DNA of 64,000 nucleotides from Chryseobacterium sediminis (GTDB lineage: Bacteria > Bacteroidota > Bacteroidia > Flavobacteriales > Weeksellaceae), in contig NZ_VUNZ01000006.1 in assembly GCF_008386505.1 (NCBI RefSeq), positions 1 through 64,000 on the forward strand, read 5' to 3'. Below the pieces are notes generated by a model. The model was not told where the DNA came from, made no database searches, and was given only the letters and a program-made list of their open reading frames with translations. This document shows, one piece after another, positions 18,703 through 27,385 of the stretch (positions within the stretch are counted from its first letter, which is position 1; each line of letters starts with the position of its first letter). A program made the translations under genes and the position numbers.

Positions 18703-19449
18703 ATGAAAAATTTTATCTTAGGGTTAGCAGTTTTAAGTACAGTTATGATGAAAGCACAAACCCAGATCATTGCCCATAGAGGATATTTCCAGACACAGCC
18801 TCCTACGACGGAGAACTCACTTCAATCATTGGAAAATGCTCAGAAGTTAAAAATATATGGGTCTGAATTTGATGTAAGAATGACAAAAGATGGTGTATTG
18901 GTGATTAATCACGATGAACATCATGGTAAAATGGAAATTTCAGAAGCTACATTCAAAGAATTGGAAGCACTGAAATTATCTAATGGAGAAAAATTTCCCA
19001 CATTAAAAGATTATTTGAAACAGGGGAAAAAAGATAAATCTTTGAAGTTGATCGTTGAGATCAAACCTGCCAAGACTCCGGAAATAGAAAATGAAATCAC
19101 GCAGAAAACGGTTAAAATGATCAAGGATATGAAGCTGGAATCTCAAAGTGAGTTTATTTCTTTCAGCCTGAATATCTGCAAAGAGATCAAAAAACAAGCT
19201 CCTTCCTTTAAAGTACAATATCTGAACGGAGAACTGTCCCCGGAGCAGATCAAAAAAGAAGGATTGGACGGTATGGATTATCACTACAGTGTTTTCCAGA
19301 AAAACCCTACCTGGATTGCTGAAGCAAAGGTATTAGGACTAATTACCAATTCATGGACAGTAAATGATATTGCTGTATATGATGAGTTGAAAAAACAAGG
19401 AATCGGGTTTGTAACAACCAATATTCCTGATCAATTAAAGAATAAATAA
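18703..19449 (+). CDS. Secreted glycerophosphodiester phosphodiesterase
   Basis: The 248-residue enzyme hydrolyses glycerophosphodiesters to glycerol-3-phosphate and an alcohol. It has a signal peptide (MKNFILGLAVLSTVMMKAQ) followed at once by the GDPD core: the HRG motif in IIAHRGYF, EFDVRMTKDGVLVINHD with metal-binding Glu/Asp and catalytic His, and the LIVEIKP and LGLITNSWTVND segments. ATG at 18703 is chosen because it starts the signal peptide; an upstream in-frame ATG at 18622 would add 27 unlikely residues and lies inside the preceding hairpin. It sits between an Oar-like receptor and a SusCD locus with a phosphoesterase, consistent with organophosphate scavenging. Confidence 0.92.
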   Translation: MKNFILGLAVLSTVMMKAQTQIIAHRGYFQTQPPTTENSLQSLENAQKLKIYGSEFDVRMTKDGVLVINHDEHHGKMEISEATFKELEALKLSNGEKFPTLKDYLKQGKKDKSLKLIVEIKPAKTPEIENEITQKTVKMIKDMKLESQSEFISFSLNICKEIKKQAPSFKVQYLNGELSPEQIKKEGLDGMDYHYSVFQKNPTWIAEAKVLGLITNSWTVNDIAVYDELKKQGIGFVTTNIPDQLKNK

Positions 19450-19492
19450 CGATTTAAAATCTTTCACAAATAGTACAACTGAAGGACAAAAT

Positions 19493-19551
19493 ATTCCCCT
19501 CCTCTGGAGAGGTGGCGAAAATTCAAAGAATTTTTGACGGGGTGGTTTAAA
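19493..19551. repeat. Interspersed palindromic repeat downstream of the GDPD gene
   Basis: The segment contains two nested palindromes: CCTCCTCTGGAGAGG, and AAAATTCAAAGAATTTTT followed by GACGGGGTGG. It is GC-richer than its surroundings and resembles intergenic repeats often seen in flavobacterial genomes, although no second copy is in this window. Confidence 0.45.
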
Positions 19552-19582
19552 CCCATCTCAACTAAATAATAATCAACAATTT

Positions 19583-19620
19583 AAAAAGTCTGCTCCCTTA
19601 TAAAGAAGCAGACTTTTTCT
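19583..19620 (+). terminator. Terminator after the GDPD gene
   Basis: AAAAAGTCTGCT (19583-19594) pairs perfectly with AGCAGACTTTTT (19607-19618), giving a strong 12-bp stem ending in a T-run. The rest of the gap to 19888 is AT-rich and holds no gene. Confidence 0.85.
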
Positions 19621-19888
19621 TTTTTTAAGTGGTAAACAAAAAACTATGATTGAATTTTATTTATTGTTTTGTAAATCAGTATTTTATATATACCGTGTGG
19701 TATTATCTCAAAGAAAGACAATAAAGATACATAAATACAATTGTAGAATAGTATTAAAAACACTTAATTGTGTAAATGGTTGTTAATTAAATATTTATGT
19801 AATGTTATTAAGGCTTGATTAATATACAGTTTAATGTTTTTTTAAGAAACGTTAAAACTGTGTTAAGGTCATCCTTATAATGTCGTTC

Positions 19889-19896
19889 TAATTTTG
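19889..19896 (+). promoter_or_regulatory. TAnnTTTG promoter box before the SusC-like gene
   Basis: TAATTTTG fits the TAnnTTTG element and lies only 15 bases before the chosen ATG at 19912, which implies a very short leader. A purine-rich AAGGAA precedes that ATG. Confidence 0.4.
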
Positions 19897-19911
19897 CGCA
19901 AACAAAAGGAA

Positions 19912-22875
19912 ATGCGTAAAGAGACACAAAAACTGTTGGTTTTGTCGCTGTTAGGATTCGTCAGTGTTAATCTGGTGGCTCAGCAGAAAGCTAAAAAAGA
20001 CACAATTAAAGGAATTGATGAGGTAGTAGTAACTGCTTTGGGGATCAAGAGGCATGACAGAGCTTTAGGTTATGTTGCAGAAAAAGTAGAAGCCAAAACA
20101 TTTGAAGAAACCCAGAATAACAACTGGGCACAGTCAATGGAAGGGAAAGTGGCAGGTCTTAAAATTCAGACTGCCGGAGCAGGGCCGCTTGGAACTTCCA
20201 GAATTACTTTGAGAGGGGAAAAATCCATTATGATGGATCATAACTACGCTTTGATTGTAGTAGATGGAGTGCCAATGGGAAATTCTACCACAGGTTCCGG
20301 TACAGCAGCCTATGGAGCAGGTTCTGGAGGAGATGTTCCCATCGACCTTGGAAATGGTCTGAACAGCATCAATCCAGATGATATTGAATCTGTAACAGTC
20401 TTGAAAGGAGCTTCTGCAGCCGCTTTATACGGTTCCCGTGCAGCCAACGGAGCATTAATGATCACTACAAAATCCGGAAAAACAAAGAACGGAAAACTGA
20501 GAGTAAACTTTAATTCTTCCTCAAGCTTTGATTCCGTATTGAAATGGCCGGACTGGCAATACGAATATGGGCAGGGAACTCTTGCAACCAATACAGCAGG
20601 GAATTTTTACTATTCTTATGGCCTTTCCGCAGATGGACCAAGTACGGGGGGGACAAGTAGTGCTTTCGGGCCTAAATTTGCAGGCCAGTATTACTTCCAA
20701 TATGATCCTACTGTACTGGGACAAAGTAAAGAAAGACAATTGTGGAGACCTTATGAAAATAACATTAAAGGTTTCTGGAGAACCGGTTCTACCTACTCAA
20801 ACAGTATTTCAGTAGAAAGCTCTAACGAAAAAACAAGTTTCAGGTCTTCACTTACGTATCTTAATAATGAGTGGATGATGCCGAATACAGGCTTTGACAG
20901 GTTCAACTTTGCTTTATCATTTGCGCATCAGCTTACCCAAAAATTAAAAATCTCAACAAAATTTGCCTATAACACTACTTCCAGTGACAACCTTCCTGCG
21001 ACGGGATACAACAACCAGTCGATTTCTTATTTCATGATTTTCCAGAATCCAAATGTGGATCTTGAATGGTATAAACCCATCTGGAAACCAGGACAGGAGC
21101 AGGTTGATCAAATCCATCCGTTCAGCTCCTTTATTGACAACCCTTATATGATCGCTTACGAAATGTTGAACGGGGTCAGAAAAAAGACCATTACAGGAAA
21201 CATTACGGCAGATTATCAGTTTAATAAAAATTTCAGTTTAATGCTGAGGTCTGGTATTGAAATTCTGAATGAAAAAAGAACGACCAAAAGGCCATGGAGT
21301 TCTGCAAATTACCTGAAAGGGTTCTACAGAGAACAGTTTATCAAAAATCAGGAATACAACAATGACCTATTATTCTCTTACAAAGCAGACTGGAATAAAT
21401 TCAGTATTTCTGCCTCTGCAGGGGGAAGCATCCGTTATAATGAATACCTGATGACAGATTATCAGGCCATCGGATTGAAAACTGCCGGTGAATACAGTCT
21501 TACCAATGCGCTTTCAATTCCGGTTAAATATCCGGCACCAAGAGATAAACATGTAGACAGTGTTTATGGATTGCTTACGTTGGGATATGACAATAAAATA
21601 TTTGTGGATGTTACCGGAAGAAATGACTGGAGTTCTACACTTCCGAAGCAAAACAGATCATTCTTTTATCCTTCTGTAAGTACCAGTTTTATTCTTTCAG
21701 ATATCTTCAACCTGAAAAGTAATAACCTGAACTTATGGAAACTGAGAGCTTCATGGGCAAAAGTAGGGATAGACAGTGACCCTTATCTTTTGGATAACTA
21801 TTATAGTGCAAGCAACATTACAGGAAGTGTAATAGCGCCTACCACTTTCAATAATCCTTCCCTTAAACCTGAGAAAAACACCAATATTGAAGCAGGTATG
21901 GATTTCAGCCTTTTCAAAAACAGGTTGAACCTTAATCTTACCGCTTATCAGAACATGAGTGAAAACCAGATTATTCCTGTTTCGCTGCCTTCCGAAAGCG
22001 GATATTCCAAAAGGGTAATCAATGCAGGGAAAATCAGAAACAGAGGTCTTGAACTTTCAGCTGATATCTTAGCAGTGAAAGGTGAAAACTTCTCGTGGAA
22101 AGTAGGCGGGAATTGGTCTACCAACGAAAACAGAGTAATGACGCTGCCGGAAGGATTTGATGGAATCGTTTCCAACGTAGGAGATGTGGTATTCTATAAA
22201 ATGGAAGTAGGAGGATCTCTTGGAGACATGTATGGATTTAAACTACTAAGAACTCCGGACGGAAAAGTAATCTACGGCGACAACGGGCTTCCTGCAAGAC
22301 CTGCGGATATTGAAAAAGTAGGCAATGCATTCCCGAAATGGAGAGCGGGCCTTCAGAATGATTTCAAGATTAAAAACTTTACAATAAGTTTCTCATTTGA
22401 CGGTCAGTATGGTGGGATTGCTTATTCTCAGTCGCATCATAAAATGTCCGAACAAGGGAAACTGAAATCTACCCTTCCCGGAAGAGATAATCCTGGCGGA
22501 ATGATTGTAGGAGACGGTGTGGTGCAGAATCCTGACGGATCTTTCAGCACAAATACAAAAGGAGTCCTTGTATCCTCATATTATGGAGATTACTATAGAA
22601 GAGCCAATGTGGAAACCAACAGCTTCAGCACAGATTTTATTAAGCTGAGAGATGCAAGAATCGCTTACTCTTTCCCGAAAGAAACCATAAAATCTATAGG
22701 TCTGGATGATCTTACGATTGCCATTTTCGGAAAGAATCTGTGGATGTGGACGAAGTTCCCATTGTTTGACCCTGAAGTTGCTACACTGGATAATGCAACC
22801 ATTACTCCGGGAGTAGAAATGGGACAGCTTCCAACGGCAAGAACAGTCGGTTTTCAGTTAAATCTTAAATTCTAA
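19912..22875 (+). CDS. SusC/RagA-family TonB-linked outer-membrane transporter
   Basis: The 987-residue transporter has a signal peptide (about residues 1-24, LLVLSLLGFVSVNLVAQ). It then goes straight to the TonB box and SusC signature IDEVVVTALGIKR, the plug (VDGVPMGN, LKGASAAALYGSRAANGALMITTK) and a large barrel ending in FQLNLKF. The N-terminal carboxypeptidase-like domain found in many SusC proteins is absent. ATG at 19912 gives the signal peptide; an upstream TTG at 19894 would only add six residues. The SusD partner follows after 11 bases. It should carry a ligand bound by the SusD lipoprotein across the outer membrane; the linked phosphoesterase suggests a phosphorylated ligand. Confidence 0.93.
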   Translation: MRKETQKLLVLSLLGFVSVNLVAQQKAKKDTIKGIDEVVVTALGIKRHDRALGYVAEKVEAKTFEETQNNNWAQSMEGKVAGLKIQTAGAGPLGTSRITLRGEKSIMMDHNYALIVVDGVPMGNSTTGSGTAAYGAGSGGDVPIDLGNGLNSINPDDIESVTVLKGASAAALYGSRAANGALMITTKSGKTKNGKLRVNFNSSSSFDSVLKWPDWQYEYGQGTLATNTAGNFYYSYGLSADGPSTGGTSSAFGPKFAGQYYFQYDPTVLGQSKERQLWRPYENNIKGFWRTGSTYSNSISVESSNEKTSFRSSLTYLNNEWMMPNTGFDRFNFALSFAHQLTQKLKISTKFAYNTTSSDNLPATGYNNQSISYFMIFQNPNVDLEWYKPIWKPGQEQVDQIHPFSSFIDNPYMIAYEMLNGVRKKTITGNITADYQFNKNFSLMLRSGIEILNEKRTTKRPWSSANYLKGFYREQFIKNQEYNNDLLFSYKADWNKFSISASAGGSIRYNEYLMTDYQAIGLKTAGEYSLTNALSIPVKYPAPRDKHVDSVYGLLTLGYDNKIFVDVTGRNDWSSTLPKQNRSFFYPSVSTSFILSDIFNLKSNNLNLWKLRASWAKVGIDSDPYLLDNYYSASNITGSVIAPTTFNNPSLKPEKNTNIEAGMDFSLFKNRLNLNLTAYQNMSENQIIPVSLPSESGYSKRVINAGKIRNRGLELSADILAVKGENFSWKVGGNWSTNENRVMTLPEGFDGIVSNVGDVVFYKMEVGGSLGDMYGFKLLRTPDGKVIYGDNGLPARPADIEKVGNAFPKWRAGLQNDFKIKNFTISFSFDGQYGGIAYSQSHHKMSEQGKLKSTLPGRDNPGGMIVGDGVVQNPDGSFSTNTKGVLVSSYYGDYYRRANVETNSFSTDFIKLRDARIAYSFPKETIKSIGLDDLTIAIFGKNLWMWTKFPLFDPEVATLDNATITPGVEMGQLPTARTVGFQLNLKF

Positions 22876-22886
22876 AATCTTTAAAA

Positions 22887-24335
22887 ATGAAAAAAATAAT
22901 CATAAATCTGACATTGGCTGCTTCTGTTTTTTTGCTTCAGTCCTGCGACAGAACGTTTGAAGAAATCAATACAGATACCAGTAAAATAAAAGACCCTTCT
23001 GTGGGAAGTCTTCTTGCTCCTATTCAGTATGAAATGGGAAGTTATGGCTATAACAGAGCAGACGATTTCACTTTTGATATTATGCAGATCGCTTTAGATT
23101 TTCCCAATGAAGGAAATACCTACAGCAGATACTATATGGATGAAAAAAGTGGTAACGGATACTGGAATACCTCTTATAAATGGCTTAAGCAGGTAAGTGA
23201 TCTTAGAAAATATGCAACAAAAGAACAGAATAATAATTATCTGGCAATATCAATGGTCCTGAATGCCTGGATTGCTTCTAATCTTACCGATGCTTTCGGC
23301 GATGTACCTTTATCTGAAGCAGTAAAGATTGAAGAAAATATTTTAAGACCAAAATATGACAAACAGAAAGATATCTACATTCAGCTCTTAAATGATCTGA
23401 AGACGGCCAATTCACTATTCAACGTCAACCAGGCTCTGGCAGAAACAGATTTGTTTTACAATGCCAACACTAACAGCCAGACCGGTATCTTAGGATGGAA
23501 AAAATTCTGTAACTCTCTTTCATTAAGGTTGTTAACGAGAATTCTAAGCAGAAACGGAGAAGTAAACGTATATGAAAGAATTCAGGAAATTGTAAACAAT
23601 CCTGCACAATATCCTGTTTTTCAGAATAATACAGACAGTGCGGTGCTGCCACTTTCAGGAGTATCTCCATATTTGCCGCCAATTGCCCGCCCTCAGGATT
23701 TTACAGCGTACAGATCAGCAGGAGAATTCTTTGTAAACGCCATGAAAGATAATAATGATCCAAGGCTAAGTATGTTTTTTACGAAAGCAAAAGCAACTAC
23801 CGGGGAAGATCTTGGGTATAAAGGTGCTCCTTCCGGATATGCTTTGGGAACAGCTTTCAACTATCAGCCTTCCAATCTTAACCAAAACCTGGCAAAAGCA
23901 CCATTGAAGATTTTAATCATGACCTATTCTGAAGTTCAGTTTATCCTTGCAGAATTGGTCAACAAAGGAATTATCGCAGGAAATCAGCAGACATATTACG
24001 AAACAGGAGTGAAATCTATTATTGAACAATGGGGAGCAACGGTTCCTGCCAATTATTTCAGTAATAGCAATGTAGCTTATGATGGCTCACTGCAAAAATT
24101 GATGCTTCAGAAATACATTTCCCTGTTTTTTGTAGACCATCAGCAATGGTACGAATACAGACGTACAAAACTGCCTGTACTTCCTAACAACGGAGGGCTT
24201 CAGAACGGAGGGCAGATGCCTGTAAGGTTCATGTATCCTACCACTACAAAAGTGATGAATACAGATAATTATAATGCAGCCGTACAATCCATGGGAGGAG
24301 ATAATATCAACGTGAAAATGTGGTGGAATAAATAA
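22887..24335 (+). CDS. SusD/RagB-family substrate-binding outer-membrane lipoprotein
   Basis: The 482-residue lipoprotein has a lipobox LLQSC with the acylated Cys at residue 20, followed by DRTFEEINTDTSKIKDPS, typical of the SusD-like-2 family. The helical TPR-like body includes NAWIASNLTDAFGDVPLSEA and the C-terminal region with RRTKLPVLP and RFMYP. It should bind the ligand at the cell surface and close over the SusC channel coded just upstream. The paired arrangement is the main functional evidence; the ligand is unknown. Confidence 0.93.
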   Translation: MKKIIINLTLAASVFLLQSCDRTFEEINTDTSKIKDPSVGSLLAPIQYEMGSYGYNRADDFTFDIMQIALDFPNEGNTYSRYYMDEKSGNGYWNTSYKWLKQVSDLRKYATKEQNNNYLAISMVLNAWIASNLTDAFGDVPLSEAVKIEENILRPKYDKQKDIYIQLLNDLKTANSLFNVNQALAETDLFYNANTNSQTGILGWKKFCNSLSLRLLTRILSRNGEVNVYERIQEIVNNPAQYPVFQNNTDSAVLPLSGVSPYLPPIARPQDFTAYRSAGEFFVNAMKDNNDPRLSMFFTKAKATTGEDLGYKGAPSGYALGTAFNYQPSNLNQNLAKAPLKILIMTYSEVQFILAELVNKGIIAGNQQTYYETGVKSIIEQWGATVPANYFSNSNVAYDGSLQKLMLQKYISLFFVDHQQWYEYRRTKLPVLPNNGGLQNGGQMPVRFMYPTTTKVMNTDNYNAAVQSMGGDNINVKMWWNK

Positions 24336-24363
24336 TATTCCGAATTAAAAATTAAAATAATTT

Positions 24364-24402
24364 AAAGATTAAAAGATTAAAAGATTAAAAGATTAAAAGA
24401 TA
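24364..24402 (+). repeat. Tandem octamer repeat directly before a start codon
   Basis: The unit AAAAGATT is repeated about five times (first copy one base short, last copy ending in A) and runs straight into the ATG at 24403. Its length can change by slipped replication, and it occupies the whole ribosome-binding region of the phosphoesterase gene. Confidence 0.85.
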
Positions 24403-25989
24403 ATGAGTATCAGTATAAAACTTTTAATGCCTTGCATGTTGGTTTCAGCAATGGCATTCTCGCAGACTTCTGTTTCCGGATATGTATACGAAGACAATAA
24501 CAAAAACCAAAAGAAAGAAAACCGTGAAAAAGGAATTGAAGGAGTTGCCGTTTCTAATGGTGTTCAGGTAGTTCTTACCGATAAAAATGGTAGATACAGC
24601 CTTCCGGTTCAGGAAGATCAGACTATTTTTGTCATCAAGCCTTCAGGGTATCAGACTGCTTTAAATGCGAACAACTTACCTCAGTTCTATTACCATCATA
24701 AACCAAAAGGTTCTCCCGCAGATTTCAAATACAAAGGAGTTGCTGCTACAGGAGATCTTCCCAAAGAACTGAACTTTCCGCTTTATAAGCAAAATGAAAA
24801 CAAAAACTTTGATATTCTTGTTTTTGGTGATCCGCAACCTTACACAGAAAAAGAACTGGATTACTTCAAAAGAGGAATTGTAAATGAAGTGAAGAATACC
24901 AAGAAAAATGCTGTATTGGGTATCAGTCTGGGAGATTTGGTAGGAGATAATTTAAGTCTTCAGAAACCATATGCAGACGTGATGAAAGAAGTTGGGCTAC
25001 CTTGGTATAATGTGATGGGAAATCATGATATGAATTATGATGCGAAAGAAGACCGCCTTTCCGATGAAACATTCGAGTCTAATTTTGGTCCGGCCAATTA
25101 TTCTTTCAACTATGGAAACGTACACTTTATTATTCTCGATGATATTCTTTACCCGGATCCAAGAGACGGCAAAGGATATTGGGGAGGATTCCGTGAAGAT
25201 CAGCTACAGTTTATCGAAAATGATCTGAAACTGGTTGATAAGAATAAGCTTATCGTACTATCTTTCCATATTCCATTGGAGCATAACAACGAAGACAGCT
25301 TCAGAAATGCAGACCGTCAGAAATTATTTGATTTCTTAAACCCTTTCCAGAACGTATTGCTTTTATCAGCGCATACCCATATTCAACAGCAGATTTTCTA
25401 TGGAAAAAAAGCAGGCTGGAATGGCATCAAAGACTTACATGAATATAACGTAGGAACTACTTGTGGCGACTGGTACTCAGGAACACCAGACGATGCAGGA
25501 TTACCTACTTCCACAATGAGAGACGGAACAGCAAAAGGATATTCATTCATCAGTTTTGCAGACAATCAGTATAAAGTTAAATACAAAACAGCGGGAAAAC
25601 CGGACGATTATCAGATCAAATTATATATTCCGAAAGTGATTCCTTCCTCAAGAACCTCTGCAAAAGTATTGGCCAATTTCTTCATGGGAAGCAAGAAAGA
25701 CAAAGTAGAATACAGAATAGATGGCGGAAAATGGGAAGAAATGGAGTACGATGAAACCATAGATCCGAATTTTGCCCTTTCAGTTTTCAAATGGGATGCT
25801 ACAGAGAAAATTTTTCCGGGAAGAAGACCTTCCAATCCTGAAATGTCAAAGCACATCTGGGAAGCAGATTTTCCTAAAAAATTACCACTGGGAAAACACA
25901 AAGTTGAGGTGAAGGCTGTTGATATGTACGGAAATGAATTTACCGCTTCAGAAGAATTTGAAGTTCAGAATTCAATCCAGATTCCTTAA
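24403..25989 (+). CDS. Exported calcineurin-like phosphoesterase
   Basis: The 528-residue protein has an N-terminal signal peptide (about 1-22). A beta-sandwich domain of the MetallophosN type follows (about 25-125, SGYVYEDNNKNQ...GVAVSNGVQVVLTDKNGRY). The metallophosphoesterase core (about 140-390) has the metal and catalytic motifs GDPQ, GDLVGDN, GNHD, SFHIPLEH and AHTH. A C-terminal domain (about 410-525) completes the usual three-part layout. It should cleave phosphate mono- or diesters in the periplasm or at the surface. It follows the SusCD pair by 67 bases, mostly filled by the octamer repeat, and probably shares the transcript. The substrate is not predictable from sequence. Confidence 0.92.
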   Translation: MSISIKLLMPCMLVSAMAFSQTSVSGYVYEDNNKNQKKENREKGIEGVAVSNGVQVVLTDKNGRYSLPVQEDQTIFVIKPSGYQTALNANNLPQFYYHHKPKGSPADFKYKGVAATGDLPKELNFPLYKQNENKNFDILVFGDPQPYTEKELDYFKRGIVNEVKNTKKNAVLGISLGDLVGDNLSLQKPYADVMKEVGLPWYNVMGNHDMNYDAKEDRLSDETFESNFGPANYSFNYGNVHFIILDDILYPDPRDGKGYWGGFREDQLQFIENDLKLVDKNKLIVLSFHIPLEHNNEDSFRNADRQKLFDFLNPFQNVLLLSAHTHIQQQIFYGKKAGWNGIKDLHEYNVGTTCGDWYSGTPDDAGLPTSTMRDGTAKGYSFISFADNQYKVKYKTAGKPDDYQIKLYIPKVIPSSRTSAKVLANFFMGSKKDKVEYRIDGGKWEEMEYDETIDPNFALSVFKWDATEKIFPGRRPSNPEMSKHIWEADFPKKLPLGKHKVEVKAVDMYGNEFTASEEFEVQNSIQIP

Positions 25990-26026
25990 GCTTTATTTTT
26001 TTTACTATACTTTTTTTTAGATTTTG

Positions 26027-26058
26027 AAACCGGTTCTTATGAGCCGGTTTTAATTTTT
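26027..26058 (+). terminator. Terminator after the phosphoesterase gene
   Basis: AAACCGGTTC (26027-26036) pairs with GAGCCGGTTT (26041-26050), with one G-T pair, and is followed by TTAATTTTTTT. It likely ends the susC-susD-phosphoesterase transcript. Confidence 0.8.
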
Positions 26059-26074
26059 TTACTAAACTTAGATA

Positions 26075-26238
26075 AACCACAAAAGTCACAAAAGTTTTTT
26101 AAGCTATAACTTTGGGTATAAGAAGCGAATTTAAGTTTTATAAAAATCTGCGTTTTCAACTTATATGAACTTTCTTGCAGGATGATAACAACTTTCAAAT
26201 ATTCTCAATGCTAATCATCTTTTGTGACTTTTGCGGTT
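26075..26238. repeat. Inverted-repeat-bounded element (about 164 bp)
   Basis: AACCACAAAAGTCACAAAAG (26075-26094) and CTTTTGTGACTTTTGCGGTT (26219-26238) are inverted repeats of 20 bp with one mismatch. The enclosed 124 bases have no ORF. The structure suggests a small non-autonomous element or repeat family, not a gene. Confidence 0.6.
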
Positions 26239-26293
26239 GAATAAAATATAAGTTAAATCTGTGTTTTCACCCACTCGTAAAAATGTTCTTTCG

Positions 26294-26301
26294 TAACTTT
26301 G
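26294..26301 (+). promoter_or_regulatory. TAnnTTTG promoter box before the SDR gene
   Basis: TAACTTTG fits the Bacteroidota -7 box and lies 23 bases before the ATG at 26324. Confidence 0.5.
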
Positions 26302-26323
26302 TATAAAGAAAAGTATCATTACT

Positions 26324-27037
26324 ATGAATATAAACGGAAAAAATGCCATCGTAACAGGTGGTGGAAGAGGACTAGGGAAAGCGGTAGCACTAGCTTTGGC
26401 CAATGAAGGAGTAAACGTTGCCATTACAGGAAGAAACGAAGAAAACCTAAAAATGACAGTTGAAGAAATCAAAAAACTGGGAGTAAACTCAGCATACGCA
26501 GTTTTTTCTGTAGACAATGAAATTCAGGTAAAAGCTGGAATTGAATCTTTAGCAGAACAACTGGGAGGTATTGATATTCTGATCAACAATGCAGGAATCG
26601 GAGACTTCGGAAGTATCGAAGAAATGCCTTCTGAAACATGGGAACAGGTAATTAAGACCAATTTATTCGGAGTATATTATGCAGCGAAAGCGGCTCATCC
26701 GTTTATGAAAGCTAAAGGAGAAGGTGATATCGTAAACGTAGCTTCTACAGCTGGTTTGAAAGGTGGACCTAACATGTCCGCATATGCAGCATCAAAAGCA
26801 GCAGTCGTATCTTTATCACAATCCATGATGGCAGAGTGGAGAAGACAAAATATCCGTGTAATCACGCTTACTCCAAGTACTATTGCTTCAGATATGAGCA
26901 TCCAGGGAGGGCTTACAGACGGAAATCCTGATAAAGTATTACAGCCGGAAGACTTCGCAGAATGGGTAAGAGACATTCTGAAAATGAACAGAAGAGCATT
27001 AATTGCAAACGGTTCAATCTTCTCTACAAATCCTTAA
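26324..27037 (+). CDS. Short-chain dehydrogenase/reductase (FabG-like)
   Basis: The 237-residue protein is a classical SDR: nucleotide-binding TGGGRGLGKA near residue 10, NNAG (about 87-90), catalytic Ser in NVASTAG and YxxxK in YAASK. It is close to 3-ketoacyl-ACP reductase and related NAD(P)H-dependent oxidoreductases, but it is not linked to fatty-acid genes. The exact substrate is therefore unknown. It appears monocistronic, with its own promoter box at 26294. Confidence 0.9.
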   Translation: MNINGKNAIVTGGGRGLGKAVALALANEGVNVAITGRNEENLKMTVEEIKKLGVNSAYAVFSVDNEIQVKAGIESLAEQLGGIDILINNAGIGDFGSIEEMPSETWEQVIKTNLFGVYYAAKAAHPFMKAKGEGDIVNVASTAGLKGGPNMSAYAASKAAVVSLSQSMMAEWRRQNIRVITLTPSTIASDMSIQGGLTDGNPDKVLQPEDFAEWVRDILKMNRRALIANGSIFSTNP

Positions 27038-27125
27038 GAGGTTTAAAGTTTAAGTTTTAAGGTTCAGGGTTTAAAGTTTTTTGCAAAGAAATGTTACTCT
27101 GCCTTGAACAATAAAAAATAATAGG

Positions 27126-27165
27126 AGCGGGCTATTATCCTAAGTGTAGACGAAGGGAGCCCGCT
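27126..27165. repeat. Palindromic repeat with AGCGGGCT/AGCCCGCT arms
   Basis: AGCGGGCT (27126-27133) pairs with AGCCCGCT (27158-27165) around a 24-base loop. The GC-rich arms contrast with the AT-rich surroundings. The 348-base gap between the SDR gene and prmA also holds a short tandem AATCTGTGA motif near 27226-27245. Nothing in it looks coding. Confidence 0.5.
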
Positions 27166-27362
27166 TCATCTTTTTACACGTTTTACATGGCTTTAGCCGA
27201 AACTTAAAATCTTCCCGCACTAAAAAATCTGTGAAATCTGTGAAATTCGTGGGATAAAAACGTTACAAATAAATTTTCCTGCCATTTCATTCAAAAAAGC
27301 ACAAAAATCCCCGGTTTCAGCCAAAAATGACTCCATCATTTTTTTAACAATAATAACATTAG

Positions 27363-27370
27363 TATTTTTG
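27363..27370 (+). promoter_or_regulatory. TAnnTTTG promoter box before prmA
   Basis: TATTTTTG, followed by CAGC, lies 15 bases before the chosen ATG at 27386 and fits the TAnnTTTG consensus. Confidence 0.45.
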
Positions 27371-27385
27371 CAGCAAATTAGTCAC

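Noticed and set aside
24364..24402. CRISPR-like repeats
   Set aside because: The units are 8 bp, contiguous and without spacers, and no cas genes are nearby. No CRISPR array was seen anywhere in the window.
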